Numbered from the stretch's first letter, positions 15,385-23,632 are shown. The stretch is DNA of 34,004 nt from Propionibacteriaceae bacterium (GCA_031272805.1 JAISTC010000124.1:1-34004), one strand, 5' to 3'. The notes: generated from the sequence alone by a model not told the origin. Made by a program: numbers and translations.

Positions 15385-16373
15385 ACCCGGTCACGCTCGA
15401 CGCCGGCCCCGACCAAGGGCTGGCCTGGCATTACGGCGACCCGCTGGGCGAGCAGCGCCGCTTCGGCCAGGGCGCGGGCGCCGTCGACCTCGGCAACCGC
15501 GCTGTCGTCACGATCGCCGGCGCCGACGGGCTCAAGTACCTCGACGTGATGTCGACCCAGCGCCTCGTGACGCTGGCATCGGGCGACGCCGCCACGGCCT
15601 ACTTCCTCGACCCGCGGGGCCACGTCACGTTCGACCTCCACCTGGCGGCCACCGACGGCCTCGTCTGGGCCTGGACCGCGCCGGGCCGGGGCGCGGCGCT
15701 GGCGGAGTGGCTGGAGCAGATGAAGTTCCGCTACGACGTCACGGTCGCAGCCCGACCCGACATCGCCCTCGTCTGGCTGGCGCCCGGCGTGACGCCGCCG
15801 GCCGATTGCCCCCTCCGGGCCGGGGACCAGCCCGACCTGCTGGGCGGGACCGAGGCGTTCGTGCCGCGTGACCGCCTGGACGCCGTCCTGGCCACGACCG
15901 CGCCCGCCGGCGTCTGGGCCTACGAGGCCCGCCGCATCGCCGCGGGCATCCCGCGCACCGGCGTCGACACGGACGACCGGACGATTCCCAACGAACTCGG
16001 CGTCCCCAGCTGCGCCGTCGCCCTCGACAAGGGCTGTTACCCCGGCCAGGAGACCGTCGCCAAGATCTACAACCTGGGCCAGCCGCCCCGCCGCCTCGTC
16101 CGCCTCCACTTGGACGGCTCGGCCGAGACGTTCGTGCCGCCCGGCACGCCGCTCGCGGCGGACGATGGCAGCACGGTCGGCCGCCTCGGCGCGATGGCGT
16201 ACCACTGGGAACTGGGCCCCATCGGCCTCGGCCTCGTCCGGCGTGACCTCCAGGCCACCGCCGTGACGGCCGGCGGCGTGGCCGCGGCGCTGGAGAACCT
16301 GGTCGACCCCGACGCGGGCCGCCACGTCCGGCCCGACCTGCCCTCCCGCCGCGGTCGCCCATCCCTCCTGTAA
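15381..16373 (+). CDS. ygfZ: YgfZ/GcvT-type folate-binding protein for iron-sulfur clusters
   Basis: A 330-residue YgfZ protein with the family signature DKGCYPGQETVAKIYNLG near residue 220; the cysteine and KGCYxGQE context are intact. YgfZ helps repair or assemble some iron-sulfur enzymes using tetrahydrofolate. The start I use is the TTG at 15381, overlapping the previous stop as TTGA. It lies directly after GCGCCGGAG, so initiation probably depends on coupling to the upstream gene. N-terminal residues LDAGPDQGLAWHYGDPLGEQ match the expected family beginning, so the start cannot be much later. Confidence 0.88.
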   Translation: MNPVTLDAGPDQGLAWHYGDPLGEQRRFGQGAGAVDLGNRAVVTIAGADGLKYLDVMSTQRLVTLASGDAATAYFLDPRGHVTFDLHLAATDGLVWAWTAPGRGAALAEWLEQMKFRYDVTVAARPDIALVWLAPGVTPPADCPLRAGDQPDLLGGTEAFVPRDRLDAVLATTAPAGVWAYEARRIAAGIPRTGVDTDDRTIPNELGVPSCAVALDKGCYPGQETVAKIYNLGQPPRRLVRLHLDGSAETFVPPGTPLAADDGSTVGRLGAMAYHWELGPIGLGLVRRDLQATAVTAGGVAAALENLVDPDAGRHVRPDLPSRRGRPSLL

Positions 16374-16450
16374 CAATCCTTGTTATCCCGAGCGAAGTAG
16401 TCTTGTCGCCCTGGGCGAAGCCGTCTTGCCATCCTGGGCGCAGCGCCCGA
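16371..16450. repeat. Small hairpin and three degenerate tandem units downstream of ygfZ
   Basis: TAACAATCCTTGTTA (16371-16385) is a perfect 6-bp-arm dyad that includes the ygfZ stop codon, and may serve as a weak terminator. From 16379 three imperfect units of about 24-26 bases follow: CTTGTTATCCCGAGCGAAG, CTTGTCGCCCTGGGCGAAG and CTTGCCATCCTGGGCGCAG. They resemble the GTCATCCTGAGCGCAGCGAAG repeat class. The rest of this 206-base gap holds the promoter of the next gene. Confidence 0.55.
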
Positions 16451-16544
16451 GCTCTCCCCTCCGACAGCCCCAACGACTCCTTCAAGCCCTTGTCACCCCC
16501 GCTTCCCGGGTCCGTCCGAGGGCCGGGAAATTGACGCCGGAGTC

Positions 16545-16573
16545 TTGTCGGCGCCAGCCCGTTTCTGTAGCCT
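16545..16573 (+). promoter_or_regulatory. Promoter for the condensation-type acyltransferase (leaderless)
   Basis: -35 TTGTCG (16545-16550), a 17-base spacer, -10 TAGCCT (16568-16573), then 6 bases to the GTG at 16580. This is the best-formed sigma-70-type promoter in the window and again has no ribosome site. Confidence 0.6.
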
Positions 16574-16579
16574 GACCAG

Positions 16580-17860
16580 GTGCCGTCGCCATACTCCGTC
16601 CGTCCTTTCGACGTCCTGCATTACCTGACCCTGCCCCGGCTGGAAGCGACCCTGCGCGTCCGCCTGGAATTCACCGGCCGGCTCGACGCCGCCGCCCTGC
16701 GCCAGGCGTTCACCCTGAGCGTCCAGACCGTGCCCGTCATCGCCGCCTCCTTCCACACGAACTTCCTCCGCGCCCACTGGCGCCCCCACCCGGAACAGGC
16801 CCAGGAAATCTGCGCGGCCGTCGCCGCCGACAGCCCGGCCGCCGCCGCGGCCGCCGTCACCACGGCGTGGGAGGCGGGCATCGACGTGACCACGGGCCCC
16901 AACGCCCAGGCCACGCTCGTCCAGGGCCCGGCCGGCGACACTCTCGTCGTCCGCTTCTCCCACCTGGTCGGCGACGTCGCCGCCTTCCGCGCCTGGCTGG
17001 CCGAGGTGGCGCGCCTCTACACGGCCCTGGTGGCGGGCCAGCCGGCGGTGCCCGCACCGTTCAAGACCCGCGCCGTCTCCCCGGCGCTGCGCTCGCTGCC
17101 GTTCGGCCGCCGTTTCCGCCTGTTCTTCTCGATGCCCAGCTCCAAGGGCCGCGTCCGCACGGCCGGCCTGGAGCGCCCCGACGGCCCGGGCCGCTCCGTC
17201 GTCGTCCGCGTCCCGGCCCCCGCGTTCGCCGCCGCCCACGAGCGGGCCCGGGCGGACGGCGTGACCGTCAACGCCCTGCTTGTGGCGGCGTGCGGCCGGG
17301 CGGAGTGCCGCCGGACGGGGATGGACCGGGTCGACTTCCCGTTCACGGTCGACCTCCGCCCCCTCGTCCCGGCCGGCCAGAAGTACGGCATCACGAACCT
17401 GACGGCCAACGCCTGGGCCTCCGTCACGCCGGGCGCCGGTACCCTGGCCGACACGGCCCGGGCAGTGGCCGAGGCCACGGCCGACGTCCCGCGGCGGGAC
17501 GAGCTGTGGGCGGGGACCGACTTCCTGCGCGTCGCCACGAAGTACATCCCCTATGCCTTCTTCTACGCCGTCTACGGGCGCAACGCCAAGATCCAGCCGC
17601 TCATCCTGACCAACTGGGGGGTGTGGCCCGAGGCCGACGTGCGGTTCGGCGAGGCCCCGGCCCGGTTGACCGGGGCGGCCGGGTTCAAGCCCTCGCCGAC
17701 GCTCCAGGTCAACGCCTGCACGTTCCGCGGCGAACTGACCCTGACCGCGTCCGTCAAGACGGACGACGCGGGGGCGGCGGCCGTCCAGGGCCTGCTGGCC
17801 GACATGGCGGCGGAGATCAAGGCGCTGGGCCGCGGCCCGGCCGTGGCGGCGGGTGCGTGA
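16580..17860 (+). CDS. Condensation-domain-like acyltransferase
   Basis: A 426-residue protein starting at a GTG 6 bases after a -10 box. It has the look of the chloramphenicol acetyltransferase/condensation superfamily: an N-terminal half with VRFSHLVGDVAAF around residue 130, where H and D fit HxxxD (the usual form is HHxxxDG), and a C-terminal half with FPFTVDLRPLVPAGQKYG, a DLRP-type structural motif, and LILTNWGVWPE. Relatives include wax ester synthase-like and alcohol acyltransferase enzymes that move an acyl group from CoA or a carrier protein to a hydroxyl or amine. No carrier domain is nearby. It overlaps the rhamnulokinase start by eight bases, suggesting a shared transcript. The acceptor substrate is unknown. 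Confidence 0.65.
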   Translation: MPSPYSVRPFDVLHYLTLPRLEATLRVRLEFTGRLDAAALRQAFTLSVQTVPVIAASFHTNFLRAHWRPHPEQAQEICAAVAADSPAAAAAAVTTAWEAGIDVTTGPNAQATLVQGPAGDTLVVRFSHLVGDVAAFRAWLAEVARLYTALVAGQPAVPAPFKTRAVSPALRSLPFGRRFRLFFSMPSSKGRVRTAGLERPDGPGRSVVVRVPAPAFAAAHERARADGVTVNALLVAACGRAECRRTGMDRVDFPFTVDLRPLVPAGQKYGITNLTANAWASVTPGAGTLADTARAVAEATADVPRRDELWAGTDFLRVATKYIPYAFFYAVYGRNAKIQPLILTNWGVWPEADVRFGEAPARLTGAAGFKPSPTLQVNACTFRGELTLTASVKTDDAGAAAVQGLLADMAAEIKALGRGPAVAAGA

Positions 17861-19316
17861 CGTGTCGGCGGCGCGGCTGGCGGCGGTGGACCTCGGCGCC
17901 TCGTCGGGCCGGGTCGCCGTGGCCGAGGTCGGGCCCGACCGGCTCGCCCTGACCGAGGTCTACCGCTTCCCCAACGCGCCGGCCCGCCGCGAGGGCCGCC
18001 TCGTCTGGGACTTCGACCAGCTCTGGGGTCACGTCGTGGCCGGGCTCCGCGCGGCCACCGCGACCGGGCCGATCGACGGCGTCGGCCTCGACACGTGGGG
18101 TGTCGACTACGGGCTGCTGGACGCGCGCGGCCGGCTCCTGGGCGACCCGGCCTGCTACCGCTGCGACCGGACCGAGGACATGCCGGAGCGCGTCTGGGGC
18201 CGCCTCTCGGCGGCGGGCTGGGGCGACGAGGCGGCGGTCCGGCGGCGCCTGTACGAGGTCACGGGGATCCAGCAGCAGCGCTTCAACACGATCTACCAGG
18301 TGGCCGAGGACGACGCCGCCGGCCGCCTCGTCACGGCCGCCCAACTGCTGTTGCTGCCCTGCCTGATCGCCGAGCGCCTGACCGGCGTGGCCGTGGCCGA
18401 GGTCACGCACGCCTCGACCACGGGCCTGTTCGACGCCACGCGCCGGGCGTGGGCCGACGACGTCATCGCCGGGCTCGGCCTGCCCCGGCGGCTATTCGGC
18501 CGCGTGGTCGAGCCGGGGACGGTCCTCGGGCCGGTCACTCCGGCCGTCCAGGTGGCCACGGGGCTGGGCCCGGCGACCCAGGTCGTGGCGGGCGCCACGC
18601 ACGACACGGCGGCCGCGGTCGTGGCGACGCCGCTGGGCCCGGAGGCGGCGTTCATCGCGTCGGGGACGTGGTCGCTGGCGGGGCTCGAGCTGCCCGCGCC
18701 GGTGTTGTCCGAGGCCAGCCAGGCGGCCAACTTCACGAACGAGCTGGGCGTCGACGGCACGGTCCGGTACCTCAAGAACCTGACGGGGCTGTGGCTGCTG
18801 TCGGAGTGCCAGCGGGCGTGGGGCGACGCGGGGTTGTCGTTGACGTTGGCGGAGCTGTTGGCGGGCGCGGAGTGGTGCGCGCGGGACGTGGCGCTGGTCG
18901 ACGCGGACGCGGACGAGTTCCTCGCCCCTGGCGACATGCCCGCCCGGCTGGCGCACGCCGTGACGCGGACCGGCGGGAAGCCGCCCGAGACCCCCTTCGA
19001 GACGGTCCGCTGCGTCCTCGACTCGCTGGCCGCCGCGTCCGCCCGGACCATCGCCGGGGCGGAGCAACTGACCGGCCGGACGGTCGAGCGCATCCAGCTC
19101 GTCGGCGGCGGTTCCCTCAACCGGGGGCTGTGCCAGGCCACGGCCGACGCCACCGGCCGCCCCGTCCACGCGGGCCCGGTCGAGGCGTCACTCCTGGGCA
19201 ACGCGCTGATCCAGGCCCGCGCGCTGGGCGCCCTGCGCGGCGGCCTGGCCGACCTGCGCGACCTCGTCACCCGCCAGTACCCCAGCCAGGTGTTCCTCCC
19301 GCACGCGTCGGCTTAG
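17853..19316 (+). CDS. rhaB: Rhamnulokinase-type FGGY sugar kinase
   Basis: A 487-residue FGGY-family kinase. The N terminus LAAVDLGASSGRVAVAEV is the RhaB form of the first phosphate motif. GLDTWGVDYGLLD, RFNTIYQ and THASTTGLFDA follow, and the C-terminal lobe has ASGTWSLAGLE and the adenosine motif LVGGGSLNRGLCQATADATG. It should phosphorylate L-rhamnulose to L-rhamnulose-1-phosphate, the substrate of the aldolase fusion at 2666-4732. The start could be GTG 17853 (overlapping the upstream stop) or GTG 17862. Its stop overlaps the stop of the convergent nuclease gene (19313-19316). Confidence 0.85.
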   Translation: MRDVSAARLAAVDLGASSGRVAVAEVGPDRLALTEVYRFPNAPARREGRLVWDFDQLWGHVVAGLRAATATGPIDGVGLDTWGVDYGLLDARGRLLGDPACYRCDRTEDMPERVWGRLSAAGWGDEAAVRRRLYEVTGIQQQRFNTIYQVAEDDAAGRLVTAAQLLLLPCLIAERLTGVAVAEVTHASTTGLFDATRRAWADDVIAGLGLPRRLFGRVVEPGTVLGPVTPAVQVATGLGPATQVVAGATHDTAAAVVATPLGPEAAFIASGTWSLAGLELPAPVLSEASQAANFTNELGVDGTVRYLKNLTGLWLLSECQRAWGDAGLSLTLAELLAGAEWCARDVALVDADADEFLAPGDMPARLAHAVTRTGGKPPETPFETVRCVLDSLAAASARTIAGAEQLTGRTVERIQLVGGGSLNRGLCQATADATGRPVHAGPVEASLLGNALIQARALGALRGGLADLRDLVTRQYPSQVFLPHASA

Positions 19317-19864
19317 CGCCCCAGTGTCTCGCACGTGGCCCAACTGCCGGTGCCGGCCGCCGCGGCGCGGTCCGTGGCGGCCGTGTAGTCCGCCCAGCGG
19401 TCGGGCTCGGGTTGGCGCGACGGGATCCACGCCTCGACCAGCCCCTCCTCGATCAGCGTCAGGCCGACGTCGGCGGTTGTGGGCGTCACGATGTAGCGCA
19501 GCCAGCGGCCGTACCGGTCCTGGTCGGCGGCCGCGGTATCGGCCACCAGCGTGACAGCGCTGCCGACGGGCGCCAACTCGCCCAGCCGGGCGGCCGCCGC
19601 GTCGCCGCCACACTCCGCCGTCCCGCCCGAGTGGGCGACCTCGGGCGCATCGATGCCGAGGAGGCGGACCTTGGCCTTGGTCCCGTCGCCGAGGGTCACG
19701 GTCAACGTATCGCCGTCGGCGATGGAGACGACTGTGCCCGTCACGCCGGGGACGCCGTCGGCGCTGACGGGCACCTCGGCCGGCGGGTGGCCGCACGCGG
19801 CCAGGCCGGCCAAGCCGGCCCACCCGATCACACCGGCCACCGCCAGGAGCCACCTCGTACGCAC
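19313..19864 (-). CDS. Secreted thermonuclease (SNase-like) lipoprotein
   Basis: This 183-residue protein starts at a GTG seven bases after a TACCCT box. The signal peptide RTRWLLAVAGVIGWAGLAGL ends in a lipobox LAAC, so it is probably a membrane-anchored lipoprotein. The SNase domain contains VVSIADGDTLTV, VRLLGIDAPE with the catalytic arginine and acidic residues, DRYGRWLRYI with the second catalytic arginine, and LIEEGLVEAWIP. It should cut DNA or RNA outside the cell with calcium. It converges on the rhamnulokinase with a 4-base overlap of stop codons. A 16-base stretch at 19530-19545 resembles half a B element but fits normal SNase spacing. Confidence 0.85.
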   Translation of the reverse strand: MRTRWLLAVAGVIGWAGLAGLAACGHPPAEVPVSADGVPGVTGTVVSIADGDTLTVTLGDGTKAKVRLLGIDAPEVAHSGGTAECGGDAAAARLGELAPVGSAVTLVADTAAADQDRYGRWLRYIVTPTTADVGLTLIEEGLVEAWIPSRQPEPDRWADYTAATDRAAAAGTGSWATCETLGR

Positions 19865-19871
19865 GGTGGCC

Positions 19872-19877
19872 AGGGTA
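19872..19877 (-). promoter_or_regulatory. -10 box for the leaderless thermonuclease gene
   Basis: TACCCT on the minus strand, 7 bases before the GTG at 19864, with no ribosome site. It stands 29 bases from the divergent box at 19906-19911. Confidence 0.5.
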
Positions 19878-19905
19878 CCTGGCCGGGCCGACAGCCCCGG
19901 CTTGC

Positions 19906-19911
19906 TACAGT
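19906..19911 (+). promoter_or_regulatory. -10 box for the leaderless nucleotidyltransferase gene
   Basis: TACAGT, 6 bases before the ATG at 19918, with no ribosome binding site between. No clear -35 at 17 bases. Confidence 0.5.
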
Positions 19912-19917
19912 CGCCCC

Positions 19918-20829
19918 ATGGGCCAATCCCTCAATCTGGTCGTCCTGGCGGCGGGACTCGGATCGCGCTTCGGCGGCCTCAAGCAGATCGCGGCGGTCGA
20001 CGCCTACGGCCACGCGCTGATCGACTACGCCGTCTTCGACGCCCTCCGCGCCGGCTTCGGCCGCGTCGTCATCGTCACCACCGCCGCCCTGGAACCCGAG
20101 TTCCACGCCCGCATCGGCGCCCGGCTGGCCGCGCACACCGACCTCGTCTACGCCCACCAAGACCTCGAGCCCCTGCCCGCCGGCTTCAGCGTCCCCGCCG
20201 GCCGGGAGAAGCCGTGGGGGACGGCCCACGCCGTGCTGGCCGCGGCCGACCAGGTGACGGGGCCGTTCGCCACGATCAACGCCGACGACTTCTACGGCGC
20301 CGACGCGCTCCGGGCGATGGCCGGGTTCCTCGCCGCCGACGTCGCGCCGGACCACCACGGCCTGGTCGGCTACCGCCTGGACAACACCTTGTCGGAGCAC
20401 GGCGAGGTGGCCCGGGGCATCTGCCAGGCGGACGCCGCCGGGCACCTCGTCGGCATCACGGAACACACGCGCGTCGGCCGCTCGGGCGACCGCATCGTGA
20501 CGATGACGGACCAGGGGGCGCTGCCGCTCGACCCGGCGACGATCGTGTCGCTCAACCTGTGGGGCTTCCACCCGGCCGTCCTGGACGAGTTCCGCGCCGA
20601 GTTCCCGGCGTTCCTGCGCGACGACCTGCCCGCCAACCCGCTCCGGGCCGAGTTCTACCTGCCGCGCGTGCCGGACACTCTCGTCACGTCCGGCCGGGCC
20701 GAGTTCAGCGTGCTGGCGACGCCCGACCGCTGGTACGGCGTGACGTACGCGGACGACCTGCCGCTCGTCCGGTCGGCCATCGCCCGCCTCCAGGCGGAGG
20801 GCGTGTACCCGGACCACCTGTGGGAGTAA
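19918..20829 (+). CDS. Sugar-phosphate nucleotidyltransferase
   Basis: A 303-residue nucleotidyltransferase with NLVVLAAGLGSRFGGLKQ at the N terminus, the nucleotide-binding signature of the GT-A fold, then EKPWGTAHAVLAA, INADDFYGADALRAM with the metal-binding aspartates, and a C-terminal ITEHTRV and YGVTYADDLPLV. It should join UTP or another NTP to a sugar-1-phosphate. It is followed two bases later by an N-acetylhexosamine kinase-like gene, so the two plausibly convert a free amino sugar to a nucleotide sugar through a 1-phosphate. It is shorter than GlmU and lacks the acetyltransferase half. The exact sugar is inferred only. Confidence 0.8.
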   Translation: MGQSLNLVVLAAGLGSRFGGLKQIAAVDAYGHALIDYAVFDALRAGFGRVVIVTTAALEPEFHARIGARLAAHTDLVYAHQDLEPLPAGFSVPAGREKPWGTAHAVLAAADQVTGPFATINADDFYGADALRAMAGFLAADVAPDHHGLVGYRLDNTLSEHGEVARGICQADAAGHLVGITEHTRVGRSGDRIVTMTDQGALPLDPATIVSLNLWGFHPAVLDEFRAEFPAFLRDDLPANPLRAEFYLPRVPDTLVTSGRAEFSVLATPDRWYGVTYADDLPLVRSAIARLQAEGVYPDHLWE

Positions 20830-20831
20830 GC

Positions 20832-21932
20832 GTGGCACCATCCGAGGGCGTCACGGGCGACGCCAGACCCAGCGCGGACCCGGTCATCCTGGCGCTGGCC
20901 GCCCGCTTCGCCACGGCCGCGCCGCCCGTCGCCGCGGCGCCGTTCGGCGGCGGCCACGTCAACACGACGTACCGCGTGACGGACGCCACCGGCCGGGCCT
21001 ACCTCCTCCAGCGCATCAGCCGGACCGCGTTCCGCCGCCCGGCCGACGTCATGGCGAACATCGTGACCGTGACCGCGCACCTGGCGGCCAAGGCCCGGTC
21101 GCCGCGCGACCACCTGACGCTCGTGCCGACCCTCGACGGCGGCTTCTGGACCGAGGCCGAGGGCGAGACCTGGCGGCTGTACGACTTCGTGGCGGACTCG
21201 GTCGAGTTGGGGGCGGACGCGACGACCGCGGACCTCCGCCGGGCGGGGGAGGCATTCGGCCGGTTCCTGGCCGACGTGGCGGACCTCCCGGCCGAGCGGC
21301 TCCACGTCACGATCCCGGACTTCCACAACTGGCCGCGCTACGTGGCGCGGCTGAAGCAGGTGGCGGCGGCCGATCCGCTGGGGCGGCGGCGGGAGGTCGG
21401 GCCCGAGCTGGAGCAGGCGCTGTCGTACGAGGACGTCAGTCACGCGTTCGACGACCCGGACCTCATGCCGCAGCGCGTGACGCACAACGACGCCAAACTG
21501 GCGAATGTCCTGTTCGACCGGCTCACGCGGGCGCCGCTCTGCGTCGTCGACCTCGACACGGTCCAGCCCGGCCTGGCGGTCAACGACTTCGGCGACTCGA
21601 TCCGGTCGGGCGCGACGTCCGCGCCGGAGGACGAGGGGGACGTCACTCGGGTCCACTTCGTGCCCGAGCGCTTCGCGGCCTACGCCGGGGGCTTCCTGGC
21701 GGCGGCCGGCCCGATCCTGACGGCGTCCGAGCTGGCGCACCTGCGCCACGGCGCGCTGCTGATGACCCTGGAAACGTCCCTGCGCTTCCTGACGGACTAC
21801 CTCGAAGGGGACGTCTACTACGCCACCGACCGCCCCGGCCAGAACCTGGACCGCGCCCGCAACCAGTTGGCCCTGCTGGCCGACATCCAAGCCCACTGGA
21901 ACTGGATGGCAGAAACCCTGGCCACTCTGTGA
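20832..21932 (+). CDS. nahK: N-acetylhexosamine 1-kinase-like phosphotransferase
   Basis: A 366-residue member of the APH-type kinase fold. The GTG at 20832 follows GGGAG, which overlaps the previous stop codon. FGGGHVNTTYRVTD is the glycine-rich loop. The catalytic and metal segments are THNDAKLANVLFD and CVVDLDTVQPGLAVNDFGDS, and the C terminus has LETSLRFLTDYLEGDVYYAT. These strings match the NahK group, which phosphorylates GlcNAc or GalNAc at C1 in the lacto-N-biose pathway of bifidobacteria and in Bacteroides. Pairing with the nucleotidyltransferase two bases upstream supports a salvage role. Symbol assigned by family resemblance, not by exact identity. Confidence 0.75.
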   Translation: MAPSEGVTGDARPSADPVILALAARFATAAPPVAAAPFGGGHVNTTYRVTDATGRAYLLQRISRTAFRRPADVMANIVTVTAHLAAKARSPRDHLTLVPTLDGGFWTEAEGETWRLYDFVADSVELGADATTADLRRAGEAFGRFLADVADLPAERLHVTIPDFHNWPRYVARLKQVAAADPLGRRREVGPELEQALSYEDVSHAFDDPDLMPQRVTHNDAKLANVLFDRLTRAPLCVVDLDTVQPGLAVNDFGDSIRSGATSAPEDEGDVTRVHFVPERFAAYAGGFLAAAGPILTASELAHLRHGALLMTLETSLRFLTDYLEGDVYYATDRPGQNLDRARNQLALLADIQAHWNWMAETLATL

Positions 21933-21933
21933 G

Positions 21934-22104
21934 GCCGCGGTGTCGGCCGATGCGAGACACCCCCCCGCTTTGTCATCCCACCCCCCTTTGTCATCCCGGC
22001 GAAAGCCGGGATCTTTCCCTGATGGTCGACCACATCGCTCCAAGATCCCGGCGTTCGCCGGGATGACAAGGGGGCCGGGATGACAGGGGGCCGACACCTC
22101 GGCC
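21934..22104. repeat. Palindromic hairpin pair framed by B-element arm fragments
   Basis: GTCATCCCGGCGAAAGCCGG starts at 21990 and an inverted copy ends at 22067 (GATCCCGGCGTTCGCCGGG...), so the two form one large dyad as well as two small hairpins. The block is flanked by GGCCGCGGTGTCGGCC at 21934-21949 and GGCCGACACCTCGGCC at 22089-22104, which are mutually inverted fragments of B-type arms. It fills the whole 208-base gap after nahK and probably terminates that transcript. The nitroreductase promoter lies just downstream. Confidence 0.75.
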
Positions 22105-22128
22105 GATCCGCCCAGCCCCCCACGTCGC

Positions 22129-22134
22129 TAGACT
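22129..22134 (+). promoter_or_regulatory. -10 box for the leaderless nitroreductase gene
   Basis: TAGACT, 6 bases before the ATG at 22141, no ribosome site. Confidence 0.5.
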
Positions 22135-22140
22135 CCCTTC

Positions 22141-22704
22141 ATGAGTGACACTCTCTCCGATATCCGCGCGCGCTACGCCTGCCGGGCGTTCTCCGACCAG
22201 CCCGTTCCCGCCGCCACGCTCCACACGATCGCCGAGGCCGGCCTCCACGCCCCCTCGGCGGTCAACCGCCAGCCCTGGCGCGTCATCGCCGTGACCAACC
22301 GGGACGCCATCGCCGCCCTCGAAACGGCCGGCCTGGCCGCCCTCAAGGCCACCGACGCCACGATGTACGAGCGCATCCAGGGCCGCGGCGGGAAGCTGCT
22401 GTACAACGCCCAAGCGATCATCGTCGTGGCCGAGGAACCGCTCGACGGTCCGTTCCCCGCGGCTTTGGACGTCGGCATCGTGGCCAGCCACGTGGCCTTG
22501 GCGGCCACGTCGCTGGGCGTCAACTGCGTCATCGCCGCCCTGCCCGGCTTCGCGTTCAGCGGCCCCGACGGCCCCGCGCTGCGCGACCTCTTCCACTTCC
22601 CGGAGGGCTACCGCTTCGGCATCTCCATCCTGCTGGGCTACGCCGCCGGCGCGCCGGGGACGCCGCACGAGATCGACCTGGCGAAACTGATCGAAATCGC
22701 GTAG
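22141..22704 (+). CDS. Nitroreductase-family flavoprotein
   Basis: A 187-residue FMN-dependent oxidoreductase of the nitroreductase family. RYACRAFSDQPVPAATL gives the N-terminal phosphate-binding arginines, APSAVNRQPWRVIAVT is the FMN segment, and SHVALAATSLGVNCVI and FGISILLGYA are the dimer and second FMN segments. Such enzymes reduce nitroaromatics, quinones or enones with NAD(P)H, and the natural substrate is usually unknown. It stands alone between a repeat block and the DUF805 gene. Confidence 0.85.
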   Translation: MSDTLSDIRARYACRAFSDQPVPAATLHTIAEAGLHAPSAVNRQPWRVIAVTNRDAIAALETAGLAALKATDATMYERIQGRGGKLLYNAQAIIVVAEEPLDGPFPAALDVGIVASHVALAATSLGVNCVIAALPGFAFSGPDGPALRDLFHFPEGYRFGISILLGYAAGAPGTPHEIDLAKLIEIA

Positions 22705-22873
22705 ACGCCCCGCGTCGGCCCGTGGCCGTGGCTATCCCGGCGCCCGCCGGGAGCCTGGGCGGGTCGTCCGCGGTCGGCCGTCGGCGCGCGCAACTTTCGG
22801 AGCGGCTGGCGGAGTTGGTAGCCTGATCTGGGCCCCCTATCCGACTCCCCGGGCCCAGACAAGGATGCTTGAG

Positions 22874-23632
22874 ATGTCCCAGGATCCCTACACGGCCAAC
22901 CAGCCGCCGACCACCCCGACCGGCCCCACCGGAACTCCTCCCGCCGCCGACGCCGCTTACGGCCAAGTGCCCCCAGCCGCCCCGCCCCAGAACCCCTACG
23001 GCCAGGCGCCGCAGAACCCGTACGCCCAGGCCCCGGCGTATGGCCAGGCGCCCGCGTATGGCCAGGCGCCCGCCTACGGCCAGAACCCGTACGCGCAGAA
23101 CCCCTACGGCCAGAACCCCTACGGCGCGGCGCCCCCGTACGCGCCGACGCCCCAGCCGGTGGCGACCGACACGGACCCCGGGATCGACCTCCCGTGGTAC
23201 GGCATCGGCTTCGTGGCCGCGTTCAAGCGCTTCTGGAAGAAGTACGCCACGTTCTCCGGCCGCGCCTCCCGCGGCGAGTTCTGGTGGGTCCAGTTGTGGC
23301 TGTTCATCATCTTCGCCGTCATGTTCGTGCTGTGGATCGCCTTGGGCTTCCGCTGGTCGGAGATGATCAACGACTCCTACTACTCAGGCTCGCCCTACAA
23401 CGGCTTCGGCTACTTCATGCTCGTTGTGCTCATGCTGTTCAACCTCGCCATCCTCGTGCCGTCCCTGGCGCTGACCTGGCGCCGCCTGCACGACACGGAC
23501 AAGTCCGGCGCGTTCTGGTGCCTCTCGTTGATCCCGTCGGTGGGCTCGATCATCGTCCTCGTGCTCTGCGCGCTGGAATCCCAGCCCGGCGGCGCCCGTT
23601 TCGACTCCTGGAACGCGCGCTCCCAATACTGA
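22874..23632 (+). CDS. DUF805 membrane protein with Gln/Tyr/Pro repeat N-terminus
   Basis: This 252-residue protein has a cytoplasmic N-terminal half made of tandem NPYGQ and AYGQAP units (about residues 35-90) and a C-terminal DUF805 domain. The domain has YATFSGRASRGEFWWVQLW and four hydrophobic segments, with LTWRRLHDTDKSGAFW between the third and fourth. AAGGA lies 8 bases before the ATG at 22874, so I prefer it to the ATG at 22865. DUF805 proteins are small inner-membrane proteins of unknown function. The repeat region is encoded by near-exact DNA repeats (23036-23090), so its length may vary between strains. Confidence 0.85.
   Translation: MSQDPYTANQPPTTPTGPTGTPPAADAAYGQVPPAAPPQNPYGQAPQNPYAQAPAYGQAPAYGQAPAYGQNPYAQNPYGQNPYGAAPPYAPTPQPVATDTDPGIDLPWYGIGFVAAFKRFWKKYATFSGRASRGEFWWVQLWLFIIFAVMFVLWIALGFRWSEMINDSYYSGSPYNGFGYFMLVVLMLFNLAILVPSLALTWRRLHDTDKSGAFWCLSLIPSVGSIIVLVLCALESQPGGARFDSWNARSQY

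Noticed and set aside
19530-19545. GGCCGCGGTATCGGCC in the nuclease gene as an inserted half B element
   Set aside because: The encoded ADTAAADQDRYGR keeps the usual spacing of SNase proteins in this region, so chance resemblance or codon choice is as likely as insertion.
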